Of a stretch of 64,000 bases of DNA, positions 17,445 through 26,601 are shown one piece after another; position 1 is the stretch's first letter; every line of letters starts with the position of its first letter. This DNA comes from Clostridiales bacterium Firm_16 (GTDB lineage: Bacteria; Bacillota; Clostridia; Saccharofermentanales; Saccharofermentanaceae). The position numbers and the translations under genes are program-made. The stretch spans positions 1-64,000 of the forward strand of contig LVAV01000054.1 of the NCBI GenBank assembly GCA_001604185.1. Reading direction: 5' to 3'. The notes under the pieces are model-generated. The model was not told where the DNA came from and did no database searches. It saw only the letters and a program-made list of their open reading frames with translations.

Positions 17445-19411
17445 TGTCTCAGATCGACGAACCTTCTATGGAACAGATGGAACAGCCACCGATGGAAGAG
17501 CAGGAGAATCCTTTCTCCTGGAAACTCCTGAAGCGGATCTTCTCTTATATGAAAGGACGGTATCTGATCCTTTTTGCCATAGTATTGGCGGGCATCTCAA
17601 TAGGCCAGATCGTCTCCGTATATGGAACGACCTTCCTTACAGACTTGTTCAGAGAATACATCGAGCCTTTCAAGGAAGTGGCCGAGACCAGCGGACTGAG
17701 TGCCGTCGATTATACTCCCTTGGTGTATAAACTTGTACTCGTTGGCTTAATCTTTCTCTTCGGTGTTGCGGCCCAGGCTGTCTCCGGATGGCTTGTGCCT
17801 GTGATCTCCAGTCGTGTACTGCACGATGTGCGTGAAGATATGTTCAAGCACATGCAGAAGTTGCCGGTCTCTTTTTTTGACGAGCATGTTCACGGAGAAG
17901 TCATGAGTTACTATACCAATGACGTGGAGACCTTAAGAGGCCTGATCAGTTCAGAACTTCCCGCAGTGGTAGGTCTTGTCATTGCTATCGTATCGAATTT
18001 TGTCGGCATGATCGTACTTTCCTGGCAGCTGACCATTATTGTGGTGGTGGCCGCGGTCATCCTTTGCTTTTCCGTGGGAAAAATCGGAAGCCTGGGTGCG
18101 AAGTATTTCATGCAGCAGATGATGTCCCTTGGGGAAGTGAACGGATACATCGAAGAGATGGTCAACGGACAGAAGGTCGTTAAGGTATTTAATTATGAGA
18201 AACGTGCGAAGAAAGAATTCGATCAGAAGAATGAAGACCTTCGACAGAAAACGACCAAAGCGGGGATCGTGGCCAGTATTCTGGCGCCGATCACGGGCGG
18301 TGTCGGCAAGATCGTCTATATCCTGGTTGCCTTGATCGGTGGTTTCCTGGCTATTGAGTGTGGTGTCAGTGCCATAGATGCAGCGGTCATTATCTCGTTT
18401 CTTCGTCTGGCCATGGCGTTCGTTGAACCTGTTTCGCAGGTGGCCCAGGTATTCAGCTCTCTTCTGATGGCTATGGCCGGTTCGAAACGTGTTTTTGACT
18501 TTCTGGATGAAGAGCCGGAGAAGGATGAAGGCTATGTCACCCTGGTTCACGCGAAGTATGAAGGTGTGGAACTGGTGGAGGTGTCTGAGGAAGAAGCACG
18601 GGCCAACAAACACAATGAAGATTATGTATGGGCCTGGAAGCATCCGCATAGTGATGGCACCATCACGTTTACACAGCTCCGCGGTGACGTGGTCATGCTC
18701 GATGTGGATTTCAGCTATGACGGGAAGAAACAGGTGCTGTACGGTATCTCCCTTTATGCCAACCGTGGACAGAAAGTGGCTTTCGTAGGTTCCACCGGCG
18801 CCGGAAAAACAACCATAACGAACCTGATCAACCGGTTCTATGCCATTGAAGACGGAAAGATCCGTTACGACGATATCAACATCAACAAGATCCGCAAGCC
18901 GGATCTGCGGAGATCTCTGGGAGTCGTACTTCAGGAGACCAATCTTTTTACCGGAACGGTCATGGAAAATATCCGCTACGGAAATCTGGAGGCCACCGAT
19001 GAGGAGTGCATTGCTGCGGCGAAACTGGCTAATGCTCATGACTTTATCAGCAAACTGCCCCAGGGATACGACACGCTTCTGACATCTAACGGTACGGAGC
19101 TGTCACAGGGACAGCGTCAGCTGATCGCCATCGCAAGAGCTGCGGTAGCCGATCCGCCGATCATGATCCTCGACGAAGCGACCAGCTCCATCGATACCCG
19201 CACAGAGGCCATCGTCCAGCGTGGTATGGATGCACTGATGAAGAACCGTACCGTACTGGTCATCGCCCACCGTCTCTCAACGGTTCGAAACAGCGATGAT
19301 ATCACGGTTATGGAGAACGGCCATATCATCGAGCGCGGTGACCATGAATCCTTGATTGCCATGAAGGGCAAGTACTATCAGCTATATACCGGTGCAACAG
19401 AATTAGAATGA
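17444..19411 (+). CDS. ABC exporter half-transporter, canonical Walker B subunit (pair 1)
   Basis: This 655-residue partner of the gene before it has a membrane domain to about residue 345. An extra segment of about 60 residues (EGYVTLVH...YVWAWKHPH) precedes the ATPase domain. Walker A is GSTGAGKTT (about 447) and the signature is LSQGQRQ (Q in place of the second G). Walker B is IMILDEATSSID with the catalytic glutamate. The asymmetry matches heterodimeric exporters, where one composite site hydrolyses ATP and the other is impaired. ATG 17444 overlaps the previous stop codon; GTG 17441 is also in frame but is too close to the GGGAGG site. Confidence 0.9.
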   Translation: MSQIDEPSMEQMEQPPMEEQENPFSWKLLKRIFSYMKGRYLILFAIVLAGISIGQIVSVYGTTFLTDLFREYIEPFKEVAETSGLSAVDYTPLVYKLVLVGLIFLFGVAAQAVSGWLVPVISSRVLHDVREDMFKHMQKLPVSFFDEHVHGEVMSYYTNDVETLRGLISSELPAVVGLVIAIVSNFVGMIVLSWQLTIIVVVAAVILCFSVGKIGSLGAKYFMQQMMSLGEVNGYIEEMVNGQKVVKVFNYEKRAKKEFDQKNEDLRQKTTKAGIVASILAPITGGVGKIVYILVALIGGFLAIECGVSAIDAAVIISFLRLAMAFVEPVSQVAQVFSSLLMAMAGSKRVFDFLDEEPEKDEGYVTLVHAKYEGVELVEVSEEEARANKHNEDYVWAWKHPHSDGTITFTQLRGDVVMLDVDFSYDGKKQVLYGISLYANRGQKVAFVGSTGAGKTTITNLINRFYAIEDGKIRYDDININKIRKPDLRRSLGVVLQETNLFTGTVMENIRYGNLEATDEECIAAAKLANAHDFISKLPQGYDTLLTSNGTELSQGQRQLIAIARAAVADPPIMILDEATSSIDTRTEAIVQRGMDALMKNRTVLVIAHRLSTVRNSDDITVMENGHIIERGDHESLIAMKGKYYQLYTGATELE

Positions 19412-19429
19412 TTTGGGCATTTTGCCCTG

Positions 19430-19473
19430 TTGACTTATAAATTCAAAATAGATAAAATGTTAGCGTCCTAACA
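19430..19473 (+). promoter_or_regulatory. MarR-operon promoter with palindromic operator
   Basis: TTGACT (19430-19435), 17 bp and TAAAAT (19453-19458) form the promoter. TGTTAG-N4-CTAACA (19458-19473) is a perfect inverted repeat that begins on the last base of the -10 box. A MarR-family gene follows, so self-repression is the obvious reading. The hairpin GGGC/GCCC at 19415-19427 just upstream may be a weak terminator of the previous gene. Confidence 0.7.
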
Positions 19474-19493
19474 ATTAAAAACACAAAAAGGGG

Positions 19494-20003
19494 ATGTGGA
19501 TTTTACCAATGGAAATGGAAGACGTAAAGAAAACCGTCGGCATCAGCCCCGGAACGGGCGATCACATCGGTCCTTACGTCCGGCATCTCTCCAAGTCGAT
19601 ACGCTTAGCTATCGACGAAGCCCTGGATCAGGAACTATCCTCCGACGGGAAGCCTAGATTGACCTCTGTGCAGGCGCATGTGATGGGGTACCTGAACATG
19701 CAGCACGAACTGGGGAACGTGGTGTATCAGAAAGACATCGAACAGGTCTTTCATATACAGCGCTCCACCGCCACAGGGATCCTCAAGCTTCTGGAACAGC
19801 GAGGTTCGATCCGCAGGGAATGTGAGGAGAAGGACGCCAGGATGAAGCGGATCACGGTGACCGAACAGGCGCGGGCCACGAAGAAGCGTGTCGACTCGAC
19901 GATCGAGCGGGTGGAGAAGCAGCTGGTGAAGGGTCTGACGGAAGACGAGATCAAGACGTATATTGAACTGACAGAGAAAATGAGAAGGAACTTAGAAAAA
20001 TGA
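19494..20003 (+). CDS. MarR family regulator
   Basis: This 169-residue protein has the MarR layout: N- and C-terminal dimerisation helices around a winged helix-turn-helix (about residues 55-125). The recognition part is VYQKDIEQVFHIQRSTATGILKLLEQRG and the wing is EKDARMKRITVTE. It probably represses its own promoter and the exporter genes 20000-23664, which follow with a 4-base ATGA overlap. The start is uncertain: ATG 19494 touches GGGG, while ATGs at 19509 and 19515 lack a good ribosome site. Confidence 0.9.
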   Translation: MWILPMEMEDVKKTVGISPGTGDHIGPYVRHLSKSIRLAIDEALDQELSSDGKPRLTSVQAHVMGYLNMQHELGNVVYQKDIEQVFHIQRSTATGILKLLEQRGSIRRECEEKDARMKRITVTEQARATKKRVDSTIERVEKQLVKGLTEDEIKTYIELTEKMRRNLEK

Positions 20004-21727
20004 TCAAGAGACTACTGAAATCAGTACGGGATTATAAGAAGCCATCGATACTGGCCCCGATACTGGTATCCTGCGAGGTCGTCATGGAAGTGCTGATGCC
20101 GATCCTGATGGCCAAACTCATTGACAATGGTATCGAGAAAGAGAATATGTCATATGTGTGGGTGATGGGTACACTCCTTCTGGTGTGTATGTTTATCTCC
20201 ATGGCTTTCGGTGCACTCTCCGGTAGAGAAGCGGCCAAGGCCAGCGCCGGTTTTGCCAAGAACCTGCGTCACGATATGTTCCACAATCTGCAGAGGTTTT
20301 CTTTTTCGAACATCGATAAATTCAAGACCTCCAGTATTATCACAAGACTGACGACCGACGTCACCAACGTACAGAACGCGTACCAGATGGTGATCCGTAT
20401 TGCGGTCCGTGCACCGATCATGCTGATCTTCGCCATGTGTGCAAGTTTCTACGTAAACCCGAAGGTAGCGTTGATCCTTCTGGCTATCGCACCGATCCTG
20501 ATGATCGGACTGATCATCGTATTCCGCTATGCGCACCCGATCTTCGTCCGTATGTTCAAGCGTTTCGACCTGATGAACAACGTGGTACAGGAGAATGTAC
20601 GTGGTATCCGCGTAGTGAAGTCTTTCGTAAGAGAAGACCACGAGATCGAGAAGTTCACATCGGTTTCCAAGAGCATCCGTGATGACGCGGTCAAGGCAGA
20701 GCGTGCCATCAACTGCAACGGACCTCTGATGATGGCCAGTGTCTATACCGCCATGCTGCTGATCTCATGGATCGGCGCCAAGTTGTGCGTAGGCGGTGAT
20801 ATGACCACCGGTGAGCTGACTTCCATGTTTTCCTACACCATGCAGATCCTCATGAGCCTCATGATGGTGTCCATGATCATCGTTATGCTGGTCATCTCCC
20901 GTACTTCGGCAGAGCGTATCTCCGAGATCCTGGAAGAACAGCCGGACATCACGAACCCCGAGAACGCGGTTACAGAAGTGGCAGACGGCTCCATCGACTT
21001 CGACCATGTATACTTCAGCTATTCGAAGAATAAGGATAAGAGCTGCCTGATGGATTTCGACCTGCATATCAAGTCCGGTGAGACCGTAGGTATCATCGGC
21101 GGTACAGGAAGCGGTAAATCTTCTTTCGTACAGCTGATCCCGAGACTTTATGACGTAACGGACGGCAACATCAAGGTGGGTGGTGTCGATGTAAGACAAT
21201 ATGACCTCGACGTGATCCGTGACAATGTTGCTATGGTACTTCAGAAGAATGTACTTTTCTCTGGAACCATCAAGGATAACCTCCGCTGGGGTAATCCGAA
21301 TGCGACGGATGAGGAGATGATCCAGGCATGTAAGATCGCCCAGGCTGATTCCTTTATCAGTGCTTTTCCGGAAGGATATGACACCTACATCGAGCAGGGC
21401 GGTACCAACGTATCCGGAGGACAGAAGCAGAGACTTTGTATCGCCAGAGCCCTTCTTAAGAATCCGAAGATCCTGATCCTGGACGACTCTACAAGTGCAG
21501 TAGATACGGCAACCGATGCCCAGATCCAGAAGGGATTTGCCGAGTATATCCCGGGCACGACGAAGCTGATCATCGCACAGCGTATCTCTTCCGTAGAGCA
21601 TGCGGATAAGATCGTGGTCATCGATAACGGCCGGATCAATGCCGTGGGTACCCACGAAGAATTATTGAAGAATAACGAGATCTACAAAGAAGTGTATGAA
21701 TCTCAGAAGAAAGGAGGCGATCAGTAA
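20000..21727 (+). CDS. ABC exporter half-transporter, degenerate-site subunit (pair 2)
   Basis: This 575-residue paralogue of the gene at 15717 has the same length and order: six membrane helices, Walker A GGTGSGKSS (about 367), VSGGQKQR, and Walker B ILILDDSTSAVD with Asp for the catalytic Glu. The first helix is fully hydrophobic here, unlike in pair 1. It overlaps the MarR gene by four bases and the next gene by one (TAATG), so the three form a tight operon. This is probably the impaired-site half of a heterodimer. Confidence 0.92.
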   Translation: MIKRLLKSVRDYKKPSILAPILVSCEVVMEVLMPILMAKLIDNGIEKENMSYVWVMGTLLLVCMFISMAFGALSGREAAKASAGFAKNLRHDMFHNLQRFSFSNIDKFKTSSIITRLTTDVTNVQNAYQMVIRIAVRAPIMLIFAMCASFYVNPKVALILLAIAPILMIGLIIVFRYAHPIFVRMFKRFDLMNNVVQENVRGIRVVKSFVREDHEIEKFTSVSKSIRDDAVKAERAINCNGPLMMASVYTAMLLISWIGAKLCVGGDMTTGELTSMFSYTMQILMSLMMVSMIIVMLVISRTSAERISEILEEQPDITNPENAVTEVADGSIDFDHVYFSYSKNKDKSCLMDFDLHIKSGETVGIIGGTGSGKSSFVQLIPRLYDVTDGNIKVGGVDVRQYDLDVIRDNVAMVLQKNVLFSGTIKDNLRWGNPNATDEEMIQACKIAQADSFISAFPEGYDTYIEQGGTNVSGGQKQRLCIARALLKNPKILILDDSTSAVDTATDAQIQKGFAEYIPGTTKLIIAQRISSVEHADKIVVIDNGRINAVGTHEELLKNNEIYKEVYESQKKGGDQ

Positions 21728-23664
21728 TGCCGCCGCCGAGAGGAGCACGTCCGATGAATCGGGAGGACTTAAAGAAAAACCCGATCTCCAAAGACCTGAT
21801 CAAGAGACTGCTGTCGTATCTGACAGGCAAATACAAATTCCTGCTGGGCATTGTATTCTTATGCATTATCATTGCCTCCGTTACATCTGTTCTGGGAAGC
21901 ATGTTTATCCGCAACCTGATCGATGACTACATTAAGCCGCTTCTGGTGGATAATAGCAACGATTTCTCCGGACTTCTGAGCTGGATCAAGATGGTGGCCG
22001 TCCTTTTCGGATTCGGTGTACTGGCCAACTTCTTCCAGGGCCAGATCATGCTGGTGATCGCCAACAGCGTTCTGCAGAATGTCCGTGATGATATGTTCAA
22101 GCACATGCAGACCCTGCCGATCAAGTATTTCGATACTCACTCTCACGGTGACGTGATGAGCCACTATACCAACGACGTAGATACTCTGCGGCAGATGATC
22201 TCCCAGAGTTTCCCGTCCATGGTCTCTTCAGCGATCACGATCATTGCCACTCTTGTGGGTATGATCGTAACCAGCTGGCACCTGACCATCGTTGTTCTGG
22301 CCGGAACCTTCGCCATGATCATCCTCATGGGCAAGATCGGCGGAAAGAGCGCCACCTTCTTCGTGAAGCAGCAGGCTTCCCTGGGTGACGTTAACGGTTA
22401 CATCGAGGAGATGGTCAACGGACAGAAAGTCGTTAAGGTATTTACTTATGAAGACCGTGCCAAGGAGACCTTCGACACGAAGAACGAGGATCTGTGCCAG
22501 AATGCCACCAAGGCGAATATCTTCGCTAACATCCTGATGCCGATCATGGGCAACATCGGAAACGTCCTTTACGTACTGGTTGCTTTCATCGGCGGTTTCC
22601 TGGCGATCCAGTGCGGCGTCAGCGCCATCTCGATCGGTGTTATCGCTTCCTTCCTGCAGTTGACCAAGGCATTTGTCATGCCGGTATCTCAGGTTTCCCA
22701 GCAGATGAACGCCATCATCATGGCTATGGCCGGTGCCGGTCGTATCTTCAAGCTCATGGATGAGAAGCCGGAGACAGACGACGGTTACGTAACGCTGGTT
22801 CACTGCAAGAAGAACGGTGAAGAACTGACAGAAGTTTCCGAAGACGAGGCGATGCAGCACAAGCACAGCAACGAATATGTCTGGGCCTGGAAGCATCCGC
22901 ACGGTGACGGCACGCTGACCTATACGGAAGTGCGTGGTGACGTCCGCCTCTTCGATGTTGACTTCAGTTACGATGGTAAGAAGCAGGTTCTTTACGATGT
23001 ATCCCTGTACGCGAAACCGGGTCAGAAGATTGCTTTCGTAGGTGCCACGGGTGCAGGTAAGACCACCATTACCAACCTGATCAACCGTTTCTACGATATT
23101 GCCGACGGTAAGATCCGTTACGACGACATCAACATCAATAAGATCAAGAAGGCAGACCTGCGTCATTCCCTGGGTATCGTTCTTCAGGATACGAACCTGT
23201 TTACCGGTTCGGTCATGGACAATATCCGCTATGGTAACCTCAAGGCTACCGATGAGGAGTGCATCGAGGCGGCCAAACTTGCCAACGCACATGACTTTAT
23301 CAGCAAGCTCCCTCAGGGCTACGATACGGTACTGACATCCAATGGTGCCGAGCTGTCTCAGGGCCAGCGCCAGTTGATCGCGATTGCCCGTGCGGCCGTT
23401 GCGGATCCGCCGGTCATGATCCTTGACGAAGCCACAAGTTCCATCGATACCCGTACCGAGGCCATCGTACAGCGTGGTATGGATGCTCTTATGGAGAACC
23501 GTACGGTATTCGTTATCGCCCACCGTCTGTCTACTGTACAGAACAGTAAGGCCATCATGGTACTGGAGAACGGTCACATCATCGAACGTGGTGACCACGA
23601 ATCCCTCATCGCCGATAAGGGTAAGTACTATCAGCTTTATACCGGTGCTTTCGAACTGGAGTAA
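21727..23664 (+). CDS. ABC exporter half-transporter, canonical Walker B subunit (pair 2)
   Basis: This 645-residue paralogue of the gene at 17444 has the same insertion of about 60 residues between membrane and ATPase domains (DGYVTLVHC...YVWAWKHPH). Walker A is GATGAGKTT (about 437), followed by LSQGQRQ and VMILDEATSSID. The insertion is present in both canonical-type subunits of the window and in neither degenerate-type subunit, so it is a feature of this half. AGGAGG precedes the start. A strong terminator follows at 23689. Confidence 0.92.
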   Translation: MPPPRGARPMNREDLKKNPISKDLIKRLLSYLTGKYKFLLGIVFLCIIIASVTSVLGSMFIRNLIDDYIKPLLVDNSNDFSGLLSWIKMVAVLFGFGVLANFFQGQIMLVIANSVLQNVRDDMFKHMQTLPIKYFDTHSHGDVMSHYTNDVDTLRQMISQSFPSMVSSAITIIATLVGMIVTSWHLTIVVLAGTFAMIILMGKIGGKSATFFVKQQASLGDVNGYIEEMVNGQKVVKVFTYEDRAKETFDTKNEDLCQNATKANIFANILMPIMGNIGNVLYVLVAFIGGFLAIQCGVSAISIGVIASFLQLTKAFVMPVSQVSQQMNAIIMAMAGAGRIFKLMDEKPETDDGYVTLVHCKKNGEELTEVSEDEAMQHKHSNEYVWAWKHPHGDGTLTYTEVRGDVRLFDVDFSYDGKKQVLYDVSLYAKPGQKIAFVGATGAGKTTITNLINRFYDIADGKIRYDDININKIKKADLRHSLGIVLQDTNLFTGSVMDNIRYGNLKATDEECIEAAKLANAHDFISKLPQGYDTVLTSNGAELSQGQRQLIAIARAAVADPPVMILDEATSSIDTRTEAIVQRGMDALMENRTVFVIAHRLSTVQNSKAIMVLENGHIIERGDHESLIADKGKYYQLYTGAFELE

Positions 23665-23688
23665 CCGATTATAAGACCAAGAAAATGC

Positions 23689-23740
23689 GAAGAGGCTGTC
23701 TCAGACGTGATCCGGTTCACAAAGAGACAGCCTCTTCTTT
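23689..23740 (+). terminator. Intrinsic terminator of the MarR-exporter operon
   Basis: A perfect 14-bp stem (GAAGAGGCTGTCTC/GAGACAGCCTCTTC) with a 21-base loop is followed by TTT. Confidence 0.85.
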
Positions 23741-23780
23741 GTGGCCGCAAGCCCCACGGAATGAATCAAAAAAACTTATC

Positions 23781-23808
23781 TTGAGATTCTCTTGAATCAT
23801 GTTAGAAT
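23781..23808 (+). promoter_or_regulatory. Promoter of the CxCG-repeat gene
   Basis: TTGAGA (23781-23786), 16 bp and TAGAAT (23803-23808), about 55 bases before the start at 23862. Confidence 0.55.
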
Positions 23809-23861
23809 AATAGAAGCTACGGTAACTTGCCGTATTCCATAGGGAAAAAAGGGGATTATAT

Positions 23862-24374
23862 ATGCCGACGACGAAAAGAGTCAAAAAAGAAAATCGAGGA
23901 CGAAAAGTTAAAGACATTACGGGAGAGAGATTCGGACATCTCGTTGCCATAAAAGAGACCTCGGAACGCTTTAATGGAAAGGTCGTCTGGCTTTGCCGCT
24001 GTGACTGCGGAAATGAAGTGAAGATCACATCCCACCGTCTTCTGCATACGGAGATCAGCAATTGTTTCGATGAGGCCTGCCCCTATCGTGATACCAGCCG
24101 TAAGCTTCTGAAACAGGAAGATTTCACCGGAGGACTCCGTCGCGAGACTTCGGCTATGGACGATATCTCCGGCCAGGTATTCGGAGACCTCACGGTTACC
24201 ACTATGACCGGCATCAAGAGCGGCAAGAACCTGCAGTGGTTCTGCAAGTGCTCCTGCGGTCGTGAAGTCAAGGTATATGCCCGGGATCTTAACCGCGGCC
24301 TGCGTCTCAATTGTGGCGGCCCTGCTCATCGTAAGAGCGTCGGTCTTACCTCTTCCGATAACGAAAACGATTGA
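23862..24374 (+). CDS. Protein with two CxCG zinc-ribbon-like repeats
   Basis: This 170-residue basic protein is built from two similar halves. Each begins with an ITGERFGHL- or ISGQVFGDL-type strand, then a WLCRCDCGNEVKI or WFCKCSCGREVKV element, and ends with one more Cys (residue about 72 and 151). Such CxCG modules occur in phage proteins and beside AP2 or HNH nuclease domains, but no AP2 or HNH part is present. A nucleic-acid-binding zinc protein is likely; its role is unknown. It has its own promoter and an AAAGGGG site and is not linked to its neighbours. Confidence 0.6.
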   Translation: MPTTKRVKKENRGRKVKDITGERFGHLVAIKETSERFNGKVVWLCRCDCGNEVKITSHRLLHTEISNCFDEACPYRDTSRKLLKQEDFTGGLRRETSAMDDISGQVFGDLTVTTMTGIKSGKNLQWFCKCSCGREVKVYARDLNRGLRLNCGGPAHRKSVGLTSSDNEND

Positions 24375-24453
24375 GAATTACACGAATCAGAGCGGGAAAA
24401 CCGCCTGATCTCGATTTTGTTCGCCCGAATATAAAAAAATCGTTAGAAAAACC

Positions 24454-24482
24454 TTTTCAATCTCTGACTGTAAGTGTAAAAT
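24454..24482 (+). promoter_or_regulatory. Promoter of the glmM operon
   Basis: TTTTCA (24454-24459), 17 bp and TAAAAT (24477-24482), about 37 bases before the start of glmM. Confidence 0.55.
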
Positions 24483-24518
24483 CTTTACATAAATCTTATA
24501 GGCAGAGGAGAATTTTGT

Positions 24519-25895
24519 ATGGGCAAGTATTTTGGAACGGATGGATTCCGTGGAAAAGCTGGCGTGGTCCTCACTGCGGAACATGCTTTCAAGACAGGAC
24601 GTTTCCTCGGCTGGTATTACTCACAGCAGCATTTGAATAAGGGCGCGCAGGAGTCTGCAAAGATCGTGATCGGTAAAGATACGCGTCGCTCTTCTTACAT
24701 GTATGAGAATGCATTGGCAGCAGGCATCACGTCTTCGGGCGCTGATGCTTATTTATTGCATGTAACAACGACACCATGTGTGAGTTATATCACTCGAACA
24801 GAGGACTTTGACTGTGGTGTCATGATCTCGGCCAGCCATAACCCATTCTACGATAATGGTATCAAGTTGATGAATGAGATCGGTGAGAAGATGGACGACG
24901 ATCTTCAGGACCAGATCGAGAAGTATATCGATGGTGAGAGTGAAGAAATCCCGTGGGCTTCCGATACGGGTATCGGCAAGACCATCGACTATTATTCCGG
25001 AAGAAACCGCTATATCGGCTATCTGACAGGACTGGCAACCAAGTCTTATGCGAAGCACAAGATCGGCCTGGACTGCGCGAACGGCAGTTCCTGGATGATC
25101 GGACGTGCGGTATTCGATGCACTGGGTGCCAAGACCTATGTCATCAACAACACACCGGATGGCGTGAACATCAATACCGGATGCGGTTCTACCCATATTG
25201 AGGGACTGCAGAAATACGTTGTAGACAACAAGCTGGATATCGGATTCGCTTTCGACGGTGACGCAGACCGTTGCCTGGCTGTAGACGAGCTGGGTAATGT
25301 TGTAAATGGCGACAAGATCATGTACATCTGCTCGAAGTACATGAAGGAGAAGGGCCAGCTGAACAACAATACCGTTGTTACCACCATCATGTCCAACTTC
25401 GGTCTTTACAAGGCCCTGGACGAAGCGGGTATCCAGTACGAGAAGACAGCGGTCGGTGACCGTTATGTATATGAGAACATGAAGGAGAACGATCACATGA
25501 TCGGCGGTGAGCAGTCCGGACATGTTATCTTCAGAAAATATGCACACACCGGTGATGGTCTGATCACGGCGATCATGCTCATGGAAGTACTCCTGGCAAC
25601 GAATCTGCCGCTTTCTGTTCTGGCTTCCGGCTGTACCATGTATCCGCAGGTGCTGAAGAATGTCGTTGTAGACGATAAGGACGGAACCCTTGCAGATGAA
25701 GCTGTGAAGGCACAGGTGGAAGCCTGCACGAAGGAACTGGGCGACAATGGCCGTGTACTCCTGAGAAAGAGCGGCACCGAGCCGGTACTCCGTGTTATGT
25801 CTGAGGCCGGTTCCTACGAAGAGTGCGAGAAGCAGGTGGACGCCATCATCGCATCGATGGAGAAGAGCGGACATCTGGTGGAGGTGAAGAAATAA
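24519..25895 (+). CDS. glmM: Phosphoglucosamine mutase
   Basis: It interconverts glucosamine-6-phosphate and glucosamine-1-phosphate on the way to UDP-N-acetylglucosamine. The 458 residues carry the N-terminal FGTDGFRG, the phospho-serine loop ISASHNP (Ser near residue 106), the metal loop FDGDADR (about 244-250) and a C-terminal RKSGTEPVLRVM phosphate-binding loop. AGAGGAG precedes the start. It overlaps the next gene, a GlmU-like acetyltransferase, by one base (TAATG), which supports a GlmM over a general phosphohexomutase call. Confidence 0.92.
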   Translation: MGKYFGTDGFRGKAGVVLTAEHAFKTGRFLGWYYSQQHLNKGAQESAKIVIGKDTRRSSYMYENALAAGITSSGADAYLLHVTTTPCVSYITRTEDFDCGVMISASHNPFYDNGIKLMNEIGEKMDDDLQDQIEKYIDGESEEIPWASDTGIGKTIDYYSGRNRYIGYLTGLATKSYAKHKIGLDCANGSSWMIGRAVFDALGAKTYVINNTPDGVNINTGCGSTHIEGLQKYVVDNKLDIGFAFDGDADRCLAVDELGNVVNGDKIMYICSKYMKEKGQLNNNTVVTTIMSNFGLYKALDEAGIQYEKTAVGDRYVYENMKENDHMIGGEQSGHVIFRKYAHTGDGLITAIMLMEVLLATNLPLSVLASGCTMYPQVLKNVVVDDKDGTLADEAVKAQVEACTKELGDNGRVLLRKSGTEPVLRVMSEAGSYEECEKQVDAIIASMEKSGHLVEVKK

Positions 25896-26563
25896 TGTAT
25901 ACGATCACAGACCTTTATGACCTGACTCATACCTATCCGCAGGCTGCGGAATATCTTTCGAAGTTCACCTATCCCTGGGAAGCGCTGGCCGGAATCACCG
26001 ACCTGATCCTGGAGATCGGTAAGACTCTCTCCCTGGATGAGTACGATCATCCTTCCGAGGACGTATGGATCGCTAAGGACGCCAAGGTTTTCGCCACCGC
26101 ATATATCGGCGGACCGTGCATCATCGGACACAACACAGAAGTCCGTCAGTGCGCTTTCGTACGTGGCAGTGCTCTCGTTGGTGAGAACTGTGTAGTCGGT
26201 AACTCCACAGAGCTTAAGAACGTGATCCTGTTCGATAACGTACAGGTTCCGCACTATAACTATGTAGGCGACTCGATCCTGGGCTATAAGTCCCATATGG
26301 GTGCCGGTTCCATTACCAGTAACGTAAAGAGCGACAAGCAGCTTGTAGTGATCAAGAACGGTGACGAGCAGATCGAGACCGGCAGAAAGAAAGTCGGCGC
26401 GATGCTGGGCGATCGTGTAGAAGTCGGCTGCAACAGTGTTCTGAATCCGGGTACGGTCATCGGACGCGACAGCAATGTCTATCCGACATCCTGTGTACGT
26501 GGCGTGATCCCGGCAGACAGCATCTACAAGGACCAGGGCAATATCGTTATTAAGAGAAAATAA
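25895..26563 (+). CDS. Left-handed beta-helix acetyltransferase, GlmU C-terminal type
   Basis: This 222-residue protein has hexapeptide repeats (IGGPCIIGHNTEV...LVGENCVVG...VGCNSVLNPGTVIG). It resembles the acetyltransferase half of GlmU and lacks the nucleotidyltransferase half. The PHYNYVGDSILG segment matches the region of GlmU with the catalytic histidine (here about residue 120), and GAGSITSN matches the coenzyme A side. It probably acetylates glucosamine-1-phosphate. The position between glmM and nagB supports amino-sugar metabolism. The start is the ATG overlapping the glmM stop codon; an upstream in-frame ATG at 25823 lies deep inside glmM. Confidence 0.8.
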   Translation: MYTITDLYDLTHTYPQAAEYLSKFTYPWEALAGITDLILEIGKTLSLDEYDHPSEDVWIAKDAKVFATAYIGGPCIIGHNTEVRQCAFVRGSALVGENCVVGNSTELKNVILFDNVQVPHYNYVGDSILGYKSHMGAGSITSNVKSDKQLVVIKNGDEQIETGRKKVGAMLGDRVEVGCNSVLNPGTVIGRDSNVYPTSCVRGVIPADSIYKDQGNIVIKRK

Positions 26564-26601
26564 TCAGATAATCCAAAACATAAGTACAAGGGGGTACATT
26601 T

